A DNA stretch of 64,000 nt from Candidatus Solibacter sp. (GCA_013822245.1 PNKE01000047.1:1-64000); one strand, 5' to 3'; numbered from the stretch's first letter, positions 1-10,552 are shown. The notes: generated from the sequence alone by a model not told the origin. Numbers and translations are program-made.

Positions 1-1538
1 TTCGTCCCGCGCTCCGCCCACCGCCCTGCCACCGCCTTCGACCCCCAATCGGTCTCCACCGAGTCTTCCACCGCCACAATCCTGTATTCACCCGGCGCAA
101 CGCCGCTCTCGAACCGGTACACCCCATCCTGATCGCTCTGCGCCACTGCCACCCGTCCCTCGCCCTCTGAAACCAACAATACCGTCGCCCCAACCACCGC
201 CACGGGCCTCTCGCCGCCCGTCGTCACGCGGCCCGACACCACGGGGCCGTCCCGATCCAATTCGATCTCTACCGGCGTCTCGCCCGGCCTCACGCCCGCC
301 ACCGCCACATCCTGCCCGCCCTGCCTCACGCTCGCCACATAATGCCCTCTCGGCAGGTTCTCCAACCTGAACCCATACGTATCCGGAAAGACGCTTTCCA
401 ACGTGACCCGCCCGTCCGTCTCCACCCGCCCGGCCAGACGGTCCGACGGCACAATCCCCCGGTTCCACAGCGCCAGACTGATCCGCATCCCCTCCGCCAG
501 CGTCTCCCCCGTTTTCGCGCCCCTCACCCGCACCCGCCCCGCCAGATCCCTCGCCCCCATCGCCTCCACCACGCCAATCTGCTGATGCTTCTTGCCCACC
601 CTCACCTCCGCCATTCCCATTCCATAACCCTTCATCGGCTCCCGCGTGTAGGCGAAGACCATCACCACGTAATCGCCCTCCGGCAAGCCGCAGAGCTGCG
701 CCTCGTCGCCTGCCTTTTCTCTCCCTCCGCCCACTTGCGGACCAATCGCCCCGCCCACCAGTTCCATCACCGTCACGCCCACGACCAAGCCCGCCGCCTC
801 CACCCCGCCCGCCACCCTCGGCGTCAGGAACAGGCAGTACACAGGCTCTTTCCTCATCACGATATCCGCGCCCTGTCGCACATCCCCCGCCGCCACTTCA
901 AACACCGCCGCCCCGCCCCACTCCCGCACCCCCGGCGCAAACGTCACAGCCGCGTGGGCCGGCGCCAGTTGCGGCGCCTCACCCTGCCGCTTCGCCAGCC
1001 GCAGCGGCTTGCGGACCACAGGCACGGCCGCTACCCGGAACCGTCCCGGCGGCAGGTGCGCGATCCTGAACTCCCCCCGGTCATTCGAAACCGCCCCGCT
1101 CATGACGGTGAGCCGTCTCCTGCCCGCCGCTTCCCTGCCTTCAAACGCCTCCACCACCATGCCCGGCACCGCCCGCCCCGCCTCGTCCACCACACGGCCG
1201 GCGATCACGGCGCCTTTGGGAACGTTGAAATCCACGCCGTCCAACTTCGCCCCCTCGCCCACGGTCACCGTCCTTGGCCGCGCTTCGGAGGCATCTTCCG
1301 GTTTATGCATCCGGACGGTATAGGTCCCGTGAAGCGTCCCGGTGAACCTGTACCGGCCCGCGCCATCGGTCTTCACTGAGGCATACGGCATCTGCGGCCC
1401 ATTGATCGACATGGTGGCGCCTTTCAGCGCCGCATCGCCTGAGCGCACCACCCCGCTGATCTCCCACTCCTTCTTCGCCGCCTCCTGCCCCGCGGCCATC
1501 GCACTCAGAGCCAGCGCCACCGCCCAGCACTTCCTCAT
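1..1538 (-). CDS. Secreted carboxypeptidase-regulatory-like domain protein (3' end beyond window)
   Basis: An uninterrupted minus-strand frame runs from an ATG at 1538 to the left edge, giving about 512 residues without a stop. It begins with a short signal peptide (MRKCWAVALALSAMAAG). Several beta-sandwich repeats of the carboxypeptidase regulatory-like type follow. Typical turns are visible: GRYRF near residue 60, GEFRI near 160, GVYRFE near 480, and PPG.F/PGEYRI turns. A ribosome site GGAGGAGAG lies just before the start, and the gene begins 1 bp after the stop of the related upstream gene, so the two are probably co-transcribed. The family is known for Ig-like or prealbumin-like folds in exported surface proteins; no catalytic domain is seen in the visible part. 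The C-terminus is outside the window, so a fused enzyme or barrel domain there cannot be excluded. Confidence 0.8.
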   Translation of the reverse strand, partial: MRKCWAVALALSAMAAGQEAAKKEWEISGVVRSGDAALKGATMSINGPQMPYASVKTDGAGRYRFTGTLHGTYTVRMHKPEDASEARPRTVTVGEGAKLDGVDFNVPKGAVIAGRVVDEAGRAVPGMVVEAFEGREAAGRRRLTVMSGAVSNDRGEFRIAHLPPGRFRVAAVPVVRKPLRLAKRQGEAPQLAPAHAAVTFAPGVREWGGAAVFEVAAGDVRQGADIVMRKEPVYCLFLTPRVAGGVEAAGLVVGVTVMELVGGAIGPQVGGGREKAGDEAQLCGLPEGDYVVMVFAYTREPMKGYGMGMAEVRVGKKHQQIGVVEAMGARDLAGRVRVRGAKTGETLAEGMRISLALWNRGIVPSDRLAGRVETDGRVTLESVFPDTYGFRLENLPRGHYVASVRQGGQDVAVAGVRPGETPVEIELDRDGPVVSGRVTTGGERPVAVVGATVLLVSEGEGRVAVAQSDQDGVYRFESGVAPGEYRIVAVEDSVETDWGSKAVAGRWAERGT

Positions 1539-1539
1539 C

Positions 1540-3015
1540 TCACTCTCCTCCCGCCTTCAACTCAATCGCCACCCGCTGCCCCCGCTCAACCACTACCCCC
1601 TTCCGCTCCCCCCGCTCCGTCTTCGTGTAAGCAATCGCCGCATACTTTCCCGCCGCCAACCCCTCAAACCTGAACCTGCCGTCCTCTCCGCACACTGCCT
1701 CAGCGCCAAATCCCCGCTCGTCTTCCGCGAACAAGACCACCCGCCGCCCATCGGCCTCCCCGCCGCTCACACGCCCCTCCACCACCCCATTGCCACGCTC
1801 CACCATCACCTCCACCCGTCCGCTCTCAGCCAGCCTCACCACCCGCGCCGCCGTCGCCTGGCCCTTCGTGCGAACACCAGGAAACGCGCACCCCGCCTCC
1901 AAGGCCGGCATCTCGGCCCGGTACTGTCCCGCCGGCAGACGCTCCCATCTCCACCCGCCGGCCACCTTCGCCGCCTCAAACGCCCAATGTTTGAACCACT
2001 CGCCCTCCGGCCGGAATGTCAACGAATCCATGCCCTCACATCCCGCCCCCGCCGCCGATGCCTCCACCGTCACGCCCGGCGCCATCTTCACTTCTGCCGC
2101 CGCCGTCTCGCCCTCTCTCACCTCCACCTCCGCCCACCCGAACCGGCTCGCCTTGCCGCGCGGCGGCTCTTCGTACCCCATCCCGGTCCCCGGCCCCCAT
2201 GCCATCAACCGGTATTCGCCCGCCGGAATGCCGTCGATCTGGAATCGTCCCTCTCCATCGGCACTCGCCCCGGCCACGACAGCCGATCCCGGCCCCTTAG
2301 CGACCAATGCGACCAATGCCACCTCCGCCCGCGTCCCCGCATCCAGACCCACCAGCCTTCCCTGCACCACGCCCGTCGCGCGCCCGCCTAATTGAAGGTC
2401 CACTCCATCGCGATCCTCGCCCGGCTTCAATTCAACCGGCTCAGCCCGGCCTCCATCGGCTCCGCCCGGATAGTACGCCACGCCCTTGTGCCGGCCTGCC
2501 GCGGCATCGCCCTCCGCCACGGCCCCAATCAGGTACTCGCCCGCCGCCAGTCCATGGATCCGGTACCGCCCCTCATCGTCTGTATACCCCGTCGCCTCGC
2601 CTTGCCCCCTCCAGGCAAACACCCGCACCACGGCCAGCGCTTCACCCGAGGTGTTCGTCACCCGCCCCGACACCGCCGCGCTCCTCTCCAGCCCGATGAT
2701 CACCGGCGTCGCGTCGCGGACCCTCACCACACGCCCCTGCACTCCGCCGGCCGGATCTATCCAGCCCCCTCCTTCCACCGTCAACCTGTAAACTCCAGCC
2801 CGAATCCCCCGAAATCGGGCCACGCCAAGCCCTCCGGTTTCCGCCTCCCAACTCCCCCCATCCCCTTCCAACCGCACCGTTACCTCTGCCGCCGCCTCCC
2901 CGGTCCGCCACTCGATCGCGACAACTCTCTGGCCCTGCTCGCCCTCGCTTGCCCCAAGGCCAAGCACCAGAATCCGCACTGCAATCGACAACGGAATTAC
3001 GCGCTTCAACGCCAT
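1540..3015 (-). CDS. Secreted carboxypeptidase-regulatory-like domain protein
   Basis: A protein of about 491 residues made almost wholly of repeated regulatory-like beta-sandwich domains, with turns such as GRYRIHGL, GRFQIDGI and GRFRFEGLAAG. I place the start at ATG 3015 rather than the longer 3057. MALKRVIPLSIAVRILVLG then forms a signal peptide, and a GGGAG ribosome site sits 7 nt upstream. It is presumably exported to the periplasm or cell surface. The ATG of the next similar gene lies 1 bp after its stop, so the two form an operon of paralogues. The repeats resemble the N-terminal extensions of TonB-dependent receptors and surface adhesins, but no barrel or enzyme domain is present here. 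The specific function is unknown. Confidence 0.75.
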   Translation of the reverse strand: MALKRVIPLSIAVRILVLGLGASEGEQGQRVVAIEWRTGEAAAEVTVRLEGDGGSWEAETGGLGVARFRGIRAGVYRLTVEGGGWIDPAGGVQGRVVRVRDATPVIIGLERSAAVSGRVTNTSGEALAVVRVFAWRGQGEATGYTDDEGRYRIHGLAAGEYLIGAVAEGDAAAGRHKGVAYYPGGADGGRAEPVELKPGEDRDGVDLQLGGRATGVVQGRLVGLDAGTRAEVALVALVAKGPGSAVVAGASADGEGRFQIDGIPAGEYRLMAWGPGTGMGYEEPPRGKASRFGWAEVEVREGETAAAEVKMAPGVTVEASAAGAGCEGMDSLTFRPEGEWFKHWAFEAAKVAGGWRWERLPAGQYRAEMPALEAGCAFPGVRTKGQATAARVVRLAESGRVEVMVERGNGVVEGRVSGGEADGRRVVLFAEDERGFGAEAVCGEDGRFRFEGLAAGKYAAIAYTKTERGERKGVVVERGQRVAIELKAGGE

Positions 3016-3104
3016 TGGTCGGCTCCCAGAATATCGTGCCGGCACTCCCGTTTCCAAGTAACCCCGCGCGCAGAGTGCGGCGTGCCCGGTCTTGGCCCGT
3101 GTGT

Positions 3105-3110
3105 TACTCT
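3105..3110 (+). promoter_or_regulatory. Extended -10 candidate promoter for rpsO
   Basis: TACTCT preceded by TG one base upstream (3102-3103) matches an extended -10 element. It lies about 50 nt before the rpsO start and is followed by an AGGAGG at 3111-3116. No good -35 is visible. Confidence 0.35.
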
Positions 3111-3157
3111 AGGAGGCAGATAGAACGAACGTAAATATGAGGAGTGTGTCAATCGGC

Positions 3158-3427
3158 ATGCCACTGGCCGCTGAAGTTAAAGCTCAGGCTATCAACACCT
3201 ACCGGGTCCATAAGACCGACACCGGTTCGCCTGAAGTCCAAGTCGCGATCCTGACCCGAGAGATCGCCCACCTGACGGAACATTTCAAGACTCACAAAAA
3301 GGACCACCATTCCCGGCGTGGTCTGCTCAACATGGTCGCCCAGCGCCGCAAGCTGCTGGACTACCTGAAGAGCCGCAGCCCGGAGCGGTATAAGACCCTG
3401 ATCGTGAGCCTCGGACTCCGCCACTAG
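3158..3427 (+). CDS. rpsO: 30S ribosomal protein S15
   Basis: Small-subunit ribosomal protein that binds 16S rRNA early in assembly. From the ATG at 3158 the product is 89 residues, the usual S15 length. It shows the family signature: [13 protein letters not shown], then [12 protein letters not shown], then [10 protein letters not shown], ending in LGLRH. An in-frame ATG at 3137 would add seven residues not found in the family; AGGAG at 3140-3144 serves the later start, with rather long spacing. It lies directly upstream of pnp, the same order as in Escherichia coli and many other bacteria, where the pair is co-transcribed and processed in the intergenic region. Confidence 0.95.
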   Translation: MPLAAEVKAQAINTYRVHKTDTGSPEVQVAILTREIAHLTEHFKTHKKDHHSRRGLLNMVAQRRKLLDYLKSRSPERYKTLIVSLGLRH

Positions 3428-3439
3428 TTTGGCGGACAG

Positions 3440-3458
3440 CCGCGCTTTTCCAGCGCGG
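3440..3458 (+). other. Short GC hairpin after rpsO
   Basis: CCGCGCT (3440-3446) pairs perfectly with AGCGCGG (3452-3458) around a five-base loop, starting 13 nt after the rpsO stop codon. No U-run follows, so it is more likely an mRNA stability or attenuation element than a full intrinsic terminator. Confidence 0.45.
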
Positions 3459-3481
3459 ATTCCGGCTCCAGGCAATGTCTC

Positions 3482-3530
3482 AGGCCTTCGGACCACGAAC
3501 CCCCATGGGGTGGCCGTGTCCGCAAGGCCT
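3482..3530 (+). other. Long stem-loop in rpsO-pnp leader, possible RNase III / PNPase autoregulation site
   Basis: AGGCCTT (3482-3488) pairs with AAGGCCT (3524-3530), CGGA (3489-3492) with TCCG (3519-3522), CACG (3494-3497) with CGTG (3515-3518), and an inner CCCC with GGGG around the loop. This gives roughly 19 paired bases interrupted by single-base bulges and one internal loop. In E. coli the pnp leader carries a long stem-loop cut by RNase III, which lets PNPase repress its own mRNA. The position here is the same, so a like role is inferred. Confidence 0.5.
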
Positions 3531-3693
3531 ATTGGCATATATCCTCCCGAATCCCGCCGCGGCCCGCGAGTCCACACGTTCCTATGTTGCTAGTGGGCGC
3601 CTCCTCAAAACAGTCCCCACGTTCTGTCGGCGAATTAAACACAGATCGGAACACCGCGGCAATTGAGTCCGCGCCTTCCGGGGAGAATAGAAA

Positions 3694-5916
<2,223 letters not shown>

Positions 5917-5944
5917 TCCAGCGGTACTCAAGACAACCAGAACC

Positions 5945-5978
5945 AAGGCCGGCCTCCCAAGGGCCGGTCTTTCTTTTT
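5945..5978 (+). terminator. Rho-independent terminator after pnp
   Basis: AAGGCCGGCC (5945-5954) pairs with GGCCGGTCTT (5962-5971), including one G-U pair, around a seven-base loop. The T-rich run continues to 5978. It ends the rpsO-pnp unit. Confidence 0.85.
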
Positions 5979-6020
5979 CCGGACGGGCGGTTTGCCCTTT
6001 TGATCGGGAGGACGAGCCGC

Positions 6021-6026
6021 TAAAAT
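6021..6026 (+). promoter_or_regulatory. -10 element of MBL-fold gene
   Basis: TAAAAT lies just downstream of the pnp terminator and about 20 nt before the inferred start of the MBL-fold gene. The predicted transcript would begin just ahead of the AGGAGGGAGG ribosome site at 6031-6040. No clear -35 is seen. Confidence 0.4.
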
Positions 6027-6047
6027 GGGAAGGAGGGAGGCGGCAAC

Positions 6048-6818
6048 ATTCTCAAGGTTTGTGTTTTGGCCAGCTCGAGCGCCGGAAACTCCGTCTTTGT
6101 CGGGACGGAAAAGACCCGCATTCTCATCGACGCCGGCCTGAGCCGGAAACAGACCCTGCTGCGGCTGGCCTCCATCGGCGAGGACCCCGCGAAACTCGAC
6201 GCCGTCTTCATCACCCACGAACACTCTGACCATATCCTGGGGCTGCCCGCCATCGCGCGCGGTCTCAACCTCCCCGTCTTTTTGACCGCGCGGACAGCCC
6301 CGATGATCGAATGGAACGGCGCCGTGCCGCGGCTGGAGGAGTTTCAGGCCGGGGCGGCGATCCAACTCGGCGATATGTCGATCCAGAGCTTTACCATCCC
6401 GCACGATGCCGTCGATCCGGTGGGTTACTCGGTCACTGCCGGAGGATTGAAGTTCAGCGTGGCGACCGACTTGGGCTATCTGCCCGACAGCGTGAAGTGG
6501 CATATCGACGGCAGCCACATACTCCTGCTTGAGTCGAACCACGACCTGGATATGCTCAAGGCCGGACCGTACCCGTGGGCAGTCAAGCAGCGGGTCCTGT
6601 CACGTAAGGGCCATCTTTCTAATGATTTGGCTTGCGACTATATTCGTAGTTCGTTGACCTCCGAGGTGCAGACCCTGATTCTCGGACACCTCAGCGAGCA
6701 CAACAACCATCCGTCGATCGCCGAGATTTCGGCCGTTCAGGCGCTGCTAGAGCGGAGCGCCTCGCCGCGGCTGATCGTGGCGGCCCCAAGAGTTCAGACT
6801 GATTTATTTTATTTGTAG
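6048..6818 (+). CDS. MBL-fold metallo-hydrolase, YycJ/WalJ-like, with probable ATT start
   Basis: Metallo-beta-lactamase fold hydrolase of the YycJ/WalJ group, whose proteins are thought to act on nucleic acid or phosphodiester substrates. The metal site THEHSDH is present near residue 53, followed by further ligands (FTIPHDAVDPVGY, ATDLGY, GHLSEHNNH). Family members begin with a strand running straight into LASGSSGNS; here the matching LKVCVLASSSAGNS is in frame only if translation starts upstream of the TTG at 6066. The sole plausible codon is ATT at 6048, seven nt after a very strong AGGAGGGAGG site. A TAA at 6021 blocks anything earlier. purB follows after 9 nt, so the two are probably co-transcribed. 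The substrate is not predictable. Confidence 0.8.
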   Translation: MLKVCVLASSSAGNSVFVGTEKTRILIDAGLSRKQTLLRLASIGEDPAKLDAVFITHEHSDHILGLPAIARGLNLPVFLTARTAPMIEWNGAVPRLEEFQAGAAIQLGDMSIQSFTIPHDAVDPVGYSVTAGGLKFSVATDLGYLPDSVKWHIDGSHILLLESNHDLDMLKAGPYPWAVKQRVLSRKGHLSNDLACDYIRSSLTSEVQTLILGHLSEHNNHPSIAEISAVQALLERSASPRLIVAAPRVQTDLFYL

Positions 6819-6827
6819 GACGTAAAC

Positions 6828-8144
6828 ATGATTGCTCGATACACCCGCCCGGCGATGGGCAAGATCTGGTCAGACGAGAACAAGTACCAGCAGTGGCTAA
6901 ACGTCGAACTGGCCGCCTCGGAGGCTCTCAGCGAGCATGGCCGGGTGCCGGTTGAGGCGGCGCGGGCGCTGAGGGCAAACGCCGGCTTCACCGTGGACCG
7001 GATCAACGAGATCGAAAAAGAGGTCCGGCATGACGTGATCGCTTTCACCACGGCGGTCTCGGAGACGATGAAGGAGAAAGGAGTCGCCGAGGCCTCGCGG
7101 TGGCTGCATTTCGGTCTCACTTCTAATGATGTAGTAGACACGGCGCAAGCGCTTCAATTGAAGGAATCGGCCGCGATCATCATGCCTGCCATCGAGAAGC
7201 TGGAGGATGTGCTGAAGCGCCGGGCCTACGAGTTCAAAGACGCCATCGCCATTGGCAGAACGCATGGCGTACATGCCGAGCCGATCACCTTCGGGTTGAA
7301 GCTGGCCCTTTATTATGATGAGTGTAGGCGATCGAGAGTTCGTTTGGAAGCGGCCGCCGAGGACCTCCGTTACGGCAAGCTGTCGGGCGCTGTCGGCACG
7401 CTGGGCCACATCACCGCGGCCGAGGAAGAGGCCATCTGCGCCAAGCTCGGCCTGAAGGCGGCGCCGATTGCCAGTCAAGTGGTCGCGCGCGACCGCCATG
7501 CTGCATTTGTCAGCGCGCTGGCCCTGGTCTGTGCGCTTTGCGAGAAGATCGCGCTCGAAGTACGACATTTGCAGAGAACTGAAGTGCGGGAAGCGGAGGA
7601 ACCGTTCGCCGAGGGCCAGCAGAAGGGGTCGTCGGCGATGCCGCATAAGCGCAACCCGATCGTCAGTGAGCAGATATGCGGGTTGGCGCGGGTGGTTCGG
7701 TCCAATGTCCAAGCGGCGTTCGAGAACATCGCCCTGTGGCATGAGCGGGATATCTCCCACTCGTCGGTGGAAAGGGTGATCCTGCCGGACTCATGCATTC
7801 TCACCGACTATCTTTTGGCCAAAACCCTGTGGCTTGTGAGCGGGATGCGGGTCTATCCGGAGCGCATGAAGCGCAACCTTGAATCCACCAGGGGACTGGT
7901 CTTCTCCGGCCAACTGCTGCTGGACCTCGCCGCGGCGGGGATGCTGCGCGAACAGGCCTACAAGATCGTTCAGGGCGAGGCGATGAAGGCCTGGCACGAG
8001 GAAGGCGACTTCCGTAACGTGATGGAAAACCACGAAGAAGTGGTCAGGCGCCTCAACAGCGAGCAGATCGCGCACGCGTTCTCGGTGGAGCGCCAGTTGC
8101 GCAGCGTGGATGCGATCTTTGAACGCGTCTTCGGCGCCTGCTGA
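6828..8144 (+). CDS. purB: Adenylosuccinate lyase
   Basis: Catalyses two fumarate-releasing steps of purine synthesis: SAICAR to AICAR, and adenylosuccinate to AMP. The 438-residue protein has the fumarase/aspartase superfamily marks: TSNDVVDTA near residue 96, GRTHGVHAEPITFG near 143 with the catalytic His, and the signature loop SSAMPHKRNP at about 268-277. Length is normal for the shorter bacterial type. It starts 9 nt after the MBL-fold gene. purA, the preceding step for AMP, is also in this window (20643-21947) but not adjacent. Confidence 0.96.
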   Translation: MIARYTRPAMGKIWSDENKYQQWLNVELAASEALSEHGRVPVEAARALRANAGFTVDRINEIEKEVRHDVIAFTTAVSETMKEKGVAEASRWLHFGLTSNDVVDTAQALQLKESAAIIMPAIEKLEDVLKRRAYEFKDAIAIGRTHGVHAEPITFGLKLALYYDECRRSRVRLEAAAEDLRYGKLSGAVGTLGHITAAEEEAICAKLGLKAAPIASQVVARDRHAAFVSALALVCALCEKIALEVRHLQRTEVREAEEPFAEGQQKGSSAMPHKRNPIVSEQICGLARVVRSNVQAAFENIALWHERDISHSSVERVILPDSCILTDYLLAKTLWLVSGMRVYPERMKRNLESTRGLVFSGQLLLDLAAAGMLREQAYKIVQGEAMKAWHEEGDFRNVMENHEEVVRRLNSEQIAHAFSVERQLRSVDAIFERVFGAC

Positions 8145-8308
8145 CGCATCGGGCAACCCCGCGGCCGCCGACTCATTAACCTTCGTTCAGTAAAAACACT
8201 TTCCTACTGCAACTGTAGTTTTGTTTTAGCGGGCTGAGATTTATGGTTTTTGGGATAGACTGAATTCGGCGGTCAACTCCGAGGCCGAATCCGAAGGCAG
8301 TAACAATC

Positions 8309-8755
8309 GTGATAAGCACAGTGAACAACTTGAGCGAGCGCGGGCGGCGGCACTCGGATGCAGTGCGGTCCGGATTTGCGCGCGTCCTTGTTGTCGACGA
8401 CAATCCGGAATCCCGGCTTACGCTGCAGACGGTGTTGGAGACTGTCGGGTATACGGTGGATACGGCGGCCTCGGCGGCCGAGGCTGTAGGCCTGATGGAC
8501 ACAGAGGAATACGCCCTGGTGCTGAGCGATCTGAACATGGAATCGCCCGAGGCGGGGCTGAGGGTGATCGATCACGCCAGGATGAAGACCTACCGGCCGG
8601 CGACGGCGATCGTGACTGCCAGCAGGGATCAGGGGACCAGGAAGCAGGGCGCACAACACCTGATCCGGCCGGAGAACGTGCCTGAGTTGCTGACCAAGGT
8701 GGCCTCGCTGATTGGCAGCCGGGCTTCACGGCGGGCCGCGAAGACGATGCGTTAA
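8309..8755 (+). CDS. Stand-alone response regulator receiver domain
   Basis: A 148-residue single-domain CheY-like receiver with a short N-terminal extension. Visible are the acidic pair in VLVVDDNPES, the phospho-acceptor Asp74 in VLSDLNME, and the Thr in IVTAS. The usual conserved Lys of the KP motif appears to be replaced by Arg (LIRPENV). No output domain follows, so it would act by protein contact. It lies 164 nt after purB, and no histidine kinase is nearby. The gap 8145-8308 is relatively AT-rich; no clear promoter could be assigned. A hairpin overlaps the stop codon. Confidence 0.8.
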   Translation: MISTVNNLSERGRRHSDAVRSGFARVLVVDDNPESRLTLQTVLETVGYTVDTAASAAEAVGLMDTEEYALVLSDLNMESPEAGLRVIDHARMKTYRPATAIVTASRDQGTRKQGAQHLIRPENVPELLTKVASLIGSRASRRAAKTMR

Positions 8756-8776
8756 CCGGGGTCCTCCCGGTTTTCC
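8754..8776 (+). terminator. Intrinsic terminator at end of response regulator gene
   Basis: AACCGGG (8754-8760) and CCCGGTT (8766-8772) form a perfect 7-bp stem around GTCCT, followed by a short T-rich stretch. The stop codon overlaps the left arm. It separates this gene from the convergent hydrolase operon. Confidence 0.55.
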
Positions 8777-8797
8777 TACTTCAAGCGTAGATCTCAG

Positions 8798-9427
8798 TTA
8801 CAGGCGGGAGACCGCGTCTTCGAAGGCGTCGAGCGCGCCGGTGAAGAAATGGCCGGCGGCCTCGATCCAATGCAGCTCCTTGGGGTGCCAGAGACGGTCG
8901 TAGAGAGCCTGCAACTCGGGCCTGGGACCGAACTCATCCAATGTGCCGTGGACAAACAGGCGGGGGATGCGGAGCGACTGGAGCAGTTCGTGGTTGCGGT
9001 AGACGGTGGGGTAGCCGGCGAGGATGAGGCGGCGCGGATCGGCCCCGTCGAGAGTAGAAGCCAGGCGGATGGAGACGCGGGAGCCGAACGAGAAGCCGGC
9101 CAGGGTGAAGGGCAGCGCCGGATAACGCGAACGGAGGAAGGCGAGGGCGGCGCGGGCGTCCTCGGTTTCGCCGCGGCCTTCGTCGTGGACGCCCTGGCTG
9201 AGATGGACGCCGCGGAAGTTGAATCTGAGGACGGCTGCGCCGCGGGCGCGCAGGGCGCGGGCCATGCGGTGGACCACTTTGTTATGCATGGTCCCGCCGC
9301 CGAGCGGGTGGGGGTGGCAGACCAGGGCGGCCTCGACCGGATCGGCGCCGGCGGGCGCTTCGAGGATGGCCTCGATGCGGCCGGCGGGCCCGTCGATGAA
9401 GAGCGATTCGATCTGGCGGCGGGCCAA
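8798..9427 (-). CDS. Alpha/beta hydrolase (COG2945-like)
   Basis: A 209-residue cytoplasmic alpha/beta hydrolase. The catalytic triad can be read off: Ser113 in GFSFGS, Asp164 in HGTLDEFG and His193 in AAGHFF. The N-terminal CHPHPLGGGTMHNKV motif and FNFRGV are typical of the small COG2945 hydrolases, whose substrates are mostly unknown. It is the last gene of the rsmB-rpe-bamD-regulator-yajQ operon, 18 nt after yajQ, and is convergent with the upstream response regulator. Confidence 0.85.
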   Translation of the reverse strand: MARRQIESLFIDGPAGRIEAILEAPAGADPVEAALVCHPHPLGGGTMHNKVVHRMARALRARGAAVLRFNFRGVHLSQGVHDEGRGETEDARAALAFLRSRYPALPFTLAGFSFGSRVSIRLASTLDGADPRRLILAGYPTVYRNHELLQSLRIPRLFVHGTLDEFGPRPELQALYDRLWHPKELHWIEAAGHFFTGALDAFEDAVSRL

Positions 9428-9445
9428 GGCGGGGAGTCCTCGGCG

Positions 9446-9946
9446 CTAATTGGACCTGTAGTTGGTGAACTGCATGTCGATGCCGAAGTCGGCGGACTTG
9501 AGCATGGCGATGACGTCCTGCAGCGAGTCGCGGTCGCGCCCGGCGACGCGGACCAGATCGCCCTGAATGGAGGCCTGAACCTTCTTCTTGGTCTCCTTGA
9601 TGGCCTTGACGATCTCGCGGGCCTTCTCGATGGGGATGCCGTTCTGGAGTGTGACCTCCTGGCGGACGCGAGAGCCGGCGGCGGGCAGGATCGTGCCAAA
9701 GGTGAGGGCCTTGAGCGGCACCTTGCGCTTGACGAGCTTGGATTCGAGGATCTCGGTGACGGCGCGGAGCTTGAACTCGTCGGGGGCGTCGAGGGTGAGC
9801 GTGCGGTCCTTTTCGTTGAGTTCGATGGAGCTGTTGGAGTCCTTCAGATCGTAGCGGGTGATGATCTCCTTCATCGCCTGCTGGACGGCGTTCATGACCT
9901 CGGGCAGTTCCACGAGGCTGACGATATCAAATGTGTTGTCGGGCAT
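9446..9946 (-). CDS. yajQ: YajQ family nucleotide-binding protein
   Basis: The 166-residue protein matches the YajQ family throughout. It opens with NTFDIVSLVELPEVMNAVQQ and carries ITRYDLKDS; the second ferredoxin-like domain includes RQEVTLQNGI and KKVQASIQGD. It closes with MQFTNYR. YajQ proteins have two interwoven beta-alpha domains; one member (Xanthomonas) binds cyclic di-GMP and alters transcription, and others bind nucleotides. Length is normal. It is the fifth gene of the minus-strand operon. Confidence 0.93.
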   Translation of the reverse strand: MPDNTFDIVSLVELPEVMNAVQQAMKEIITRYDLKDSNSSIELNEKDRTLTLDAPDEFKLRAVTEILESKLVKRKVPLKALTFGTILPAAGSRVRQEVTLQNGIPIEKAREIVKAIKETKKKVQASIQGDLVRVAGRDRDSLQDVIAMLKSADFGIDMQFTNYRSN

Positions 9947-9979
9947 AAATTCCTTTGGGCCGCCGGACGAGCGGCGGGG

Positions 9980-10552
9980 CTAGTGGCCCAGCGCGATGAG
10001 AACTTTTTCGGTGATCTCCTGAACCAGAGCCGGCATCGAGCGATCCAGCGCGACAGTGACGGCGGCGCGGACGCGGTCGGGGTCGATCTGGGGCGGGGCG
10101 ATGGGGCCGGTGGTCTGGACAGGCTGGCCGGGCGCGGATTCGCCCGCCGGCGCGCCGCTGGCGAACAAACCGCGCGAGAAGCGGGACTGATCGATGAGCG
10201 GACGGATGGTTTCCAGGACGGCCGAGGCTTCGAAGGGTTTCTTGAGGACGGCGTCGGCGCCGGCGCGGCGGGCTTCCTCCTCGTCGACGGGTTCGAGCAG
10301 GCCGGCGATCAGGATGACGCCGGCGTGGCGGTGGACTTCGGAGGCGCGGATGAGGCGGCAGATGTCGTAGCCGGAGTGGACTGGCAGGAAGACGTCGACC
10401 AGGACGAGATCGGGCCGCACTTCATCGAGGCTCGCCAGGGCGGCGCTGCCGTCGGTGACCGTGACCACCTCGTAGCCCTCTTCGCGAAGGATGCGTTCTC
10501 CCATGCGTTGGGCATGCGGGCTGTCGTCGGCCAGCAGGACTCGGGTGGTCAT
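9980..10552 (-). CDS. Response regulator receiver protein with C-terminal extension
   Basis: The N-terminal 120 residues are a complete receiver domain: acidic pair in LLADDS, phospho-acceptor Asp53 in LVLVDVFLP, and conserved Lys105 in VLKKPF. The C-terminal 70 residues are Ala/Pro-rich and then form a short helix (DRVRAAVTVALDRSMPALVQEI). This is not a known DNA-binding output domain and may be a docking helix. It lies between bamD (7 nt) and yajQ (33 nt). A signalling protein inside an envelope/RNA-modification operon is odd; no cognate kinase is present. Confidence 0.85.
   Translation of the reverse strand: MTTRVLLADDSPHAQRMGERILREEGYEVVTVTDGSAALASLDEVRPDLVLVDVFLPVHSGYDICRLIRASEVHRHAGVILIAGLLEPVDEEEARRAGADAVLKKPFEASAVLETIRPLIDQSRFSRGLFASGAPAGESAPGQPVQTTGPIAPPQIDPDRVRAAVTVALDRSMPALVQEITEKVLIALGH

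Noticed and set aside
342-1379. Plus-strand frame of 345 residues opposite the left-edge gene
   Set aside because: Pro/Arg/His-rich shadow of a regulatory-like repeat gene that is open to the window edge.
8145-8308. Possible tRNA or riboswitch after purB
   Set aside because: No cloverleaf or long paired structure; only a 4-bp stem followed by a T-rich run.
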